From: Micrasema longulum
Taxonomy: Eukaryota; Arthropoda; Insecta; Trichoptera; Brachycentridae
Assembly (NCBI GenBank): GCA_022494885.1
Contig: JAGVSM010002754.1
Span: 1-64,000 of the forward strand
DNA length: 64,000 bases
Reading direction: 5' to 3'
In this document: positions 61,401 to 64,000 of the stretch, piece by piece
Position numbering within the stretch: position 1 is the stretch's first letter
Layout of the letters: the number at the start of each line of letters is the position of its first letter
Translations under genes and position numbers: made by a program
Notes under the pieces: model-generated
Database searches by the model: none
What the model was told of the DNA's origin: nothing
The model's input: only the letters and a program-made list of their open reading frames with translations

Positions 61401-62260
61401 TTGTTTATATTTATTATATAAAAAATTACACTAATATCCATAACAATCGCAATATTTATATGTAATAACTAAAAAAAATTAATTGTTTTAAAACTATGGT
61501 ATTTTTATGGCAAGTTCGTATCGCTCAAGTTTCTAGGTCTAGTAAAAAAATGCTTAGCTTTCTTCAGAATATGTTAATATTTATAGATCACATTACATAC
61601 CTGTATAGTAAACATATCTATCTTATTAAAAAAAATATATATTTTTCAATCCAGAATACAAATATATAGTTTATACAATAAAACGTTTATACAATAGATA
61701 CATTCAATATAATTTCCTTTTTATTTATGGATGTAGCCACTCCACTGGCCCACAGGCACGTTCCGGAGTGTCAGTGTAGTAATTTTATGTAGTTATTTTT
61801 TTAACGAGTGAAATTATCTAAAATTCAAATAAGGGAGTTGGATTAAGGTACAGTTTGATATTTTTAACTTTCAAAGGCGTTTGCTATCCCGAAAAGACAT
61901 AACAGCAAGGTCTGACTTACAAAAGGAATGATCTAAGGTACTCACAAAATATTACCGCTAAAAATGGAGTGGTTTCAATCAGTCGGTCCATCATCTCGTC
62001 GGTGACTTCGGGAATCTCACTGTGCCTCTTCTGGTGCATCAACCAGCCCAGTAGCTCATCTTCTTTCATCAGGTCTCCTTCGTAGATGTGAGGAATGCGC
62101 TTCTCGAAGAACACGATGGTCGGAATATTGTCAATTCCGTACTCCTTGGCTTCATTATCGTCGTCAATTTTTACGAAGGCAATGTCGTTTTGGTCACACT
62201 CATCATCAATGTTTTCCAACTCGGCGAGGACTTTTTGACTTTTTTTTTGGTCCTTGTCAT
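45458..62260 (-). CDS. Multi-thioredoxin-domain membrane protein gene (3' part; 5' end beyond window)
   Basis: Seventeen exons (x1 to x17, right to left) join in one frame to give about 1,190 residues: eleven tandem thioredoxin-like domains, one membrane span and a short tail. Every domain has the pattern AVxFxD, (CxxC or remnant), ILxxLExIDDE, GIxFVK, cis-Pro PALVYF, YxGDL, WL. Introns are phase 1 throughout, apart from one phase 2 intron. No signal peptide or start codon is present, and exon x1 begins mid-codon, so upstream exons lie past 64000. The family I can best name is the Drosophila l(2)01289-type multi-thioredoxin protein; that is recall only. A secretory-pathway redox or chaperone-like role is inferred. 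Alternative exons at 49614-49735 and 54128-55879 give other C-termini. Confidence 0.92.
46381..46563 (-). CDS. Exon x16: first half of domain 11, no CxxC
   Basis: Acceptor ATTTTCAG, donor ACAGAG|GTAAA. Reads EEDLPESKVVLEHLEKIDGE, TFVKMGDPRYARKWGV, KLPAIVYFRRR, IYRG. The CxxC position holds LPES. Confidence 0.9.
46768..47091 (-). CDS. Exon x15: complete domain 10, CPEC
   Basis: Acceptor TTATTTTAG, donor TTTCT|GTAAG. Reads DDDCPECDEILESLEQIDTD, DFVKIASAEANEKYNI, NIPSLVYFRKR, MLYDGDLHQVETVLQWL and FLAVYF. It is the only complete single-exon domain in the window with a CxxC. Confidence 0.93.
47181..47347 (-). CDS. Exon x14: rest of domain 9
   Basis: Acceptor TTATTATAG|AAAT, donor TTCT|GTAAG. 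Reads NGNPLLFEGDLQNEQSVL, EWLIDDDNRELADEIEAV, NDRMLERLMDE and LLVVFF. The phase 2 start fits only x13, and it ends phase 1 like the others. Confidence 0.9.
47442..47598 (-). CDS. Exon x13: first part of domain 9, CNIC; unusual phase 2 donor
   Basis: Acceptor TTGATGCAG, donor TTCAG|GTAAT. Reads KPNCNICDQILDGLETVDDE, HMVKIQDPQLAKRYSI, TFPAMVYFR. It has a complete CxxC. The exon ends after YF with a phase 2 split, eight or so residues earlier than the YDG junction of the other split domains. Confidence 0.9.
47692..47823 (-). CDS. Exon x12: second half of domain 8
   Basis: Acceptor TTTTTAAG, donor TTTT|GTAAG. Reads SLAEEEEVLQWLITQKTED, then LITRVMLETMVEETQYLAVYF. 132 bp, the same length as x7. 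Confidence 0.9.
47935..48117 (-). CDS. Exon x11: first half of domain 8, CDQC
   Basis: Acceptor TATTGCAG, donor TCGAAG|GTTAG. 61 codons. Reads SDECDQCTGILEELENIDDD, KFVKTQDFSIAESYGV, DFPVLVYFEDN, VFEG. It has a complete CxxC. Confidence 0.92.
48118..49613. other. Intron stretch
   Basis: At about 49130-49190 there is a SINE-like TCACCGGGAATCAAACCC segment, read on the minus strand. At 48745-48790 the minus strand shows CACAG, a 13-codon open stretch and CAA|GTAAGT, but joining it creates a stop or a wrong phase. Confidence 0.45.
49614..49735 (-). CDS. Alternative terminal exon a4: CDIC motif and His/Glu/Ala tail
   Basis: Acceptor TTGCTTTAG|GG. Joined to x10 it reads IYF-W-NKTLCDICNSKVMRKLRAKK, then EHEAAAHAEEDHHAADEGT and TAA at 49614-49616. 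The start has the same place and spacing as a domain beginning with CxxC, but it diverges after one helix into a charged 25-residue tail with no membrane span. An isoform ending here would be soluble. The start could also be a plain decayed domain; the clean phase and stop argue for a used exon. Confidence 0.72.
50219..50356 (-). CDS. Exon x10: second half of domain 7
   Basis: Acceptor CAATCTAG|GTGAT, donor TTTT|GTAAG. Reads DLYDEQEILNWLLTQKDPAG, then ELLKLIEEEGSLAIYF. It can join x11 or the alternative terminal exon a4, because both begin in the matching phase. Confidence 0.9.
51057..51245 (-). CDS. Exon x9: first half of domain 7, CKQC
   Basis: Acceptor TATACAG, donor TATGCTG|GTAAG. Reads SNDCKQCPRVLSEIEHIDDE, NFVKIDDKKMSKEFGV, ALPAILFFKLG, VIYAG. 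It has a complete CxxC. Confidence 0.92.
51886..52209 (-). CDS. Exon x8: complete domain 6, no CxxC
   Basis: Acceptor ATTTTAG|AT, donor TTTT|GTAAG. Reads KEGNPDSPKILRHLELIDDE, KIVKMSDRLMAKKYGF, DPPGITYFRKG, NYDGDIDDEEEILDWL and YVAVFF. CxxC is replaced by NPDS. Confidence 0.92.
52316..52479. repeat. MITE-3 copy in an intron of the thioredoxin-array gene
   Basis: Terminal inverted repeats of about 47 bp starting GGGCCTTACTTATAAACTTG, with about five mismatches by my count. The internal blocks TATAGTGGCATAATTTGGAT and ATCCGAATTATACCACTATA mirror each other. Same family as 20219-20406. It lies between x7 and x8, so it would be a hairpin in the pre-mRNA. Confidence 0.9.
52517..52648 (-). CDS. 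Exon x7: second half of domain 5
   Basis: Acceptor GATTACAG, donor TTTT|GTAAG. Reads NLLDEGSVLEWMIKQKDDES, DIERDKLFKYIETKEF and LAVIF. It completes domain 5 when joined to x6 (YDG joined to GNLLDEG). Confidence 0.92.
52649..54127. other. Intron stretch without recognised element
   Basis: AT-rich intron DNA between x7 and a3. A donor-like ACGCG|GTGAG at about 52888 is out of phase with the neighbouring exons. Confidence 0.5.
54128..54402 (-). CDS. Alternative exon a3: basic Cys/Lys-rich end, stop after WWW
   Basis: Acceptor ACTGCAG|GC. Reads DGCFYIGLGGNKAVPKP, YEPYQCCPTK, then a Lys/Ala/Gly-rich segment, KKGLFGSG and NIWWW with TAA at 54128-54130. In phase it follows a2 (FFTG joined to GDGCFY). 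It can be the terminal exon of the acidic isoform. A donor-like GCG|GTAATA at 54147 would instead splice FGSG to x7 (NLLDEG) in frame, making it an internal cassette. I cannot decide between the two. Confidence 0.75.
54799..55584 (-). CDS. Alternative exon a2: 262-residue Asp-rich acidic segment
   Basis: Open throughout, phase 1 at both ends: acceptor CCAACAG|GTAAC, donor TTACAG|GTAAT. The first about 180 residues are almost only Asp, with Ser, Asn and Glu. A short basic stretch follows (KRNKGKNLKNNKKLNLDKH, then KPNVKKKPEKIR), then a second acidic block and IFAKIKRFFTG. The Asp run is mostly GAT repeats with GAC interspersed, so slippage could change its length. Low-affinity calcium binding, as in calsequestrin tails, is an inference. 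The reverse-strand Ser and Ile/Val frames here are shadows. Confidence 0.88.
55829..55879 (-). CDS. Alternative exon a1: short duplicated second-half exon
   Basis: 17 codons between acceptor TTTTTAG|GTAAT and donor AAAAAA|GTAAG, phase 1 on both sides. Reads NLKNEKKVLQWLVEQK, clearly a duplicate of the start of x7 (NLLDEGSVLEWMIKQK), but it stops right after the WL helix. It leads in frame into the acidic exon a2 (the split codon gives serine). Confidence 0.82.
55880..58441. other. Intron stretch with SINE-B relics
   Basis: Between x6 and a1. A worn SINE-B with tRNA-like head lies at 57430-57640 (minus; GGGGATCGAACCCGAGAC) and a headless piece at 58085-58200 (GGTACTGCATTGGCACTCC). No further array exon was found, though a short half-exon could be missed. 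Confidence 0.55.
57430..57640 (-). mobile_element. SINE-B copy, worn
   Basis: Head on the minus strand: CACCTCACGGTGTAATGGTC and CTCGGGTTCGATCCCC. The body has GCAGTGTATATTG and GGCAAGATAA. It lies in an intron of the thioredoxin-array gene. Confidence 0.7.
58442..58624 (-). CDS. Exon x6: first half of domain 5, CDTC
   Basis: Acceptor TTTTAG|AT, donor ATGATG|GTAAG. 183 bp. Reads SDDCDTCSEILEELETIDDD, QFVKSKDSKLASEIGI, SFPALVYYETG, MYDG. It has a complete CxxC. It can continue into x7 (52517-52648) or into the alternative half-exon a1 (55829-55879), both compatible in phase. Confidence 0.92.
59026..59346 (-). CDS. Exon x5: complete domain 4, no CxxC
   Basis: Acceptor AACTAG, donor TTCT|GTTAG. 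Reads KEGDKKSQKILLELENIDDE, DFVKTSDDGIDKEYDL, SLPALAFYRHK, IYDGDLMHEEAILDWV and HLAVFF. The CxxC position is DKKS, as in x1. Confidence 0.92.
59448..59588 (-). CDS. Exon x4: second half of domain 3
   Basis: Acceptor TTTCCAG|GTGAT, donor TTCT|GTAAG. Reads DIEDEDEVLSWLTDEN, KIEEVNTRMLEKIL and HIVVFF. It completes the domain begun in x3 (YKG joined to GDIEDED). A SINE-1 copy lies in the intron between x3 and x4. Confidence 0.9.
59641..59785 (+). mobile_element. SINE-1 copy in an intron
   Basis: Head CTGTGGTCCCGTAGCTAGTG and B box GAGGTTCGAACCCC, then TTTCCCATTTTCTAATATGG. Antisense to the thioredoxin-array gene, between x4 and x3. Confidence 0.8.
60071..60259 (-). CDS. Exon x3: first half of domain 3; GC donor
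   Basis: The acceptor is a T-run plus TAG. Reads GKCEEGEHCDNILDELEN, IIFVTTEDVTIAKKNGI, NFPALVFFRNKDPLIYKG. It keeps the second cysteine of CxxC (GEHC) and has an extra cysteine pair upstream. The exon ends CAAAG|GCAAGA, a GC rather than GT donor. The phase and the homologous YDG|GT junctions elsewhere support this position. Confidence 0.88.
60431..60745 (-). CDS. Thioredoxin-array gene exon x2: complete domain 2, no CxxC
   Basis: Acceptor TTTTTTAG, donor TTTCA|GTAAG. 315 bp, the same length as x1. Reads DKDDKQDIRILNELENIDDE, VRMDNKAEAKQYGI, HLPALLYFEEK, IYEGELMNEEEVLDWL and YVVVYF. CxxC is replaced by DKQD. The split codon at the donor begins with A, so it joins x3 as serine. Confidence 0.93.
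60746..61945. other. Intron between x1 and x2, no element recognised
   Basis: About 1.2 kb of AT-rich sequence with long T- and A-runs. GGCCCACAGGCACGTTCCGG near 61748 loosely repeats GGCCCATAGGCACATTCCG at about 56431, a possible old shared repeat. Confidence 0.5.
61946..62260 (-). CDS. Thioredoxin-array gene exon x1: complete domain 1, no CxxC
   Basis: Acceptor TATTCCAG at 62261 and donor TTTT|GTGAG at 61945. 315 bp, phase 1 at both ends. Reads KDQKKSQKVLAELENIDDE, AFVKIDDDNEAKEYGI, NIPTIVFFEKR, IYEGDLMKEDELLGWL and FLAVIF. The CxxC position holds lysine and serine. It encodes a whole domain in a single exon and is the most 5' exon in the window. Confidence 0.92.
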
Positions 62261-62531
62261 CTGGAATAGAAAATGTGTTGTTGAAAATGTGTTGTGAAAA
62301 TTGATAAATACAAATAATAAAAATCTATAAAGTAAACTATTGTGAATGCAAAAAAAATATTTTTTGCAGTTTATCATTTTAGGTATGATTGTAAGGCGAG
62401 AGTTGTAGGAATAATTTCTTGTAATATAGCGCATTTTTCAATTCAAAAATTGTAGTTTCAGATAAAAATAGTAGGTTTTTGAAATTAAAATAATACAATT
62501 TATAATACAAGTGAGTTTAGAATGCATTATA

Positions 62532-63821
62532 CAGGGGTCGGCACTCGAAGTGTTACCAATGAAATATTCCGTAATTTTGTCAATTTTATTTTTTTTAAAT
62601 TTAAAAACTTCAGCATAACGTGAAAACATTTCAATTTAAAAAAAAGTTATTGTTTGATGTAGCCACCTTTAGCGCGGATAAAAGCATCGAGTCTGCCCAA
62701 AAAGGCTTCACACGCCGCACGAATGTGGGCTGATGGTATTTTGTCACATTCTGGGCGAATAGCAATCTTCAAAGCGTCGACCGTCTCATATTTTTTAGCT
62801 GATACTTTAGCCTCTAGAATGGACCATATGGAAAAGTCCATTGGGTTTAAGTCCGGGGAATATGGAGGCCACTGCTGTGATGAAATGAAGCTGGGAACTT
62901 TTTCTTGTTAAAAACGTTGGGTTTCACGGGCTTTAGCTTGGTGCCGAATCTTCTTGAAACGTCCAATGGTTTCTACCGATTTTATTACGTGCCCAAGGTA
63001 ACAATGCATTATTTAAAATCTTTTCACGGTAGATTCGCTGATTTACCTTTACGCCCTGTTCAATGGGTGATCGTCCTGTAGCAGTTACCGCGGCCCAAAC
63101 CATCACTGATGCAGCGCTTGCTTTCGCAGATCAATTCGCTGGTTTGTCTTTTAATTTGCACCGTAACCATACACGATCGTTTTGTTTATTTAGATATTGC
63201 TGAACCGTAAAAAAAAATTCATCAGAAAAGACCAAATTTTCTAGCTCGCCACCAACGTGCAAGTGTTTTAACACCTTTGCTCCTGCTAGGCTGCTGCCTT
63301 TTGTGCAGGCGTTAAATCTAGCACTTTTTGCATTTTGTAGGGCTTCAATCGTAGTTCATTTTTTAATATGCGCCCTATGTTACGAGCAGACACATTGAGA
63401 TTTTTCGCCAATTGAACTGCGCTTTGTCGTAGATTACGTTGAATTCTGGCCTCCACCTTTCGAACCATTTCTGACGATGTTGCTGTTTTTGGATGTCCAC
63501 TTCCATGGCGTTTTTTTATGCTACCAGTATCATTGTCACGTGAAATGGTCCGATACACAGACATTTTGTCCACACGTAAATGTCGTAGCTCATTAATAAT
63601 GGCTGGTTGCGATTTTCCAGCCAAATATACAGCAATAACAAAATAGTTGAGTTTGAATTCCATTTCGATAACTTTTTTTGACTGTCATGTAAAACGATAT
63701 GCTTCGGTAGAATTATTAACAATCTAACAGACTGGCACGTGACGTAATATGAGCGCACTGTCATTAGCCGTTTGGTTGCTACAGCAGCGTGAAGTTGGTA
63801 ACACTTCAAGCGCCTACCCTG
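62532..63821 (-). mobile_element. Tc1/mariner transposon, full length, dead
   Basis: Terminal inverted repeats of about 27 bp start CAGGGGTCGGCACTCGAAG on the left and CAGGGTAGGCGCTTGAAG on the right (three mismatches and one gap by my count). Both sit next to TA (62530-62531 and 63822-63823), the mariner target duplication. The size, 1,290 bp, is normal for the superfamily. It lies upstream of x1, so within an upstream intron of the thioredoxin-array gene if that gene continues as expected. Confidence 0.9.
62647..63663 (-). pseudogene. Mariner-family transposase, frameshifted
   Basis: The N-terminal part (63286-63663) has two helix-turn-helix regions (INELRHLRVDKMSVYRTI; QSAVQLAKNLNVSARNIGRI). 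Downstream pieces in shifting frames include FSDE, the SVMVWAAVTATG block with HWTFQEDSAP, and WPPYSPDLNPMDFSIWSI, which hold the three acidic catalytic positions. The C-terminus ends at 62647. Stops and indels between 62900 and 63290 rule out activity. Confidence 0.88.
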
Positions 63822-64000
63822 TATATAATATTCACGTACAATACAAATTCCGAATCAAGTTTGAATCTCAACCGATAAAAAATAGACCGAAAAAGATGTT
63901 TTGATTTTGTAAATACATAATGGTTTTATAAATCAGTGCAGAAAATTCTGCAATTCTTTTAAAAATTATTTTAATATGTTATTTTTGTCTGAAATGTTAT
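63822..64000. other. Right edge, nothing recognised
   Basis: AT-rich sequence. No exon of the array gene is seen here. Confidence 0.5.

Overview
This is a 64 kb piece of an AT-rich insect nuclear genome. Spliced coding exons with GT/AG junctions, jockey-like and RTE-like LINE remnants, tRNA-derived SINEs, MITEs, and Transib, Helitron, hAT and mariner elements all fit an arthropod. The order is not decided by the sequence. The Helitron resembles a type very common in moths and butterflies, but that is weak evidence.

Positions 1 to about 45,300 are almost entirely transposon debris, and I recognise no certain host gene there. The main elements are: a nearly intact LINE copy running in from the left edge, with a 5'-truncated sibling on the other strand inside a small terminal-inverted-repeat element (1-4,600); a second LINE on the minus strand (10,640-12,280); a SINE-in-SINE nest (14,310-14,710); a Helitron (24,418-24,825); an older LINE broken by a SINE (30,185-31,870); a complete but decayed Transib element, a relative of the RAG1 recombinase, with matching ends and a CGACG target duplication (33,010-35,418); a long foldback element (36,822-37,206); a fourth LINE (41,060-42,395); and a hAT-type MITE with a perfect 8-bp target duplication (43,252-43,655). 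A short plus-strand open exon at 44,378-44,520 may belong to a small unrecognised gene.

Positions 45,458-62,260 hold one large minus-strand host gene whose 5' end lies beyond the right edge. I assembled 17 exons of its longest path from splice signals and reading phase. They encode about 1,190 residues as eleven consecutive thioredoxin-like domains, followed by one membrane span and a short tail. Nearly every intron is phase 1, so exons can be skipped or duplicated without breaking the frame. All eleven domains keep the cis-proline motif of the thioredoxin fold, but only five keep a CxxC redox motif. Three alternative 3' routes are visible inside the array: the membrane-anchored end; a truncated-domain end with a CDIC motif and a His/Glu/Ala tail (49,614-49,735); and a route through a duplicated half-domain exon, a 262-residue Asp-rich exon and a basic Cys/Lys/Trp-rich exon (54,128-55,879). 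The closest family I can name is the Drosophila l(2)01289-type multi-thioredoxin protein; this is recall, not a search. Thioredoxin folds plus an acidic segment are a calsequestrin-like combination, so a secretory-pathway or ER redox and calcium-binding role is inferred.

The introns of this gene carry SINEs, one palindromic MITE and a dead mariner (62,532-63,821).
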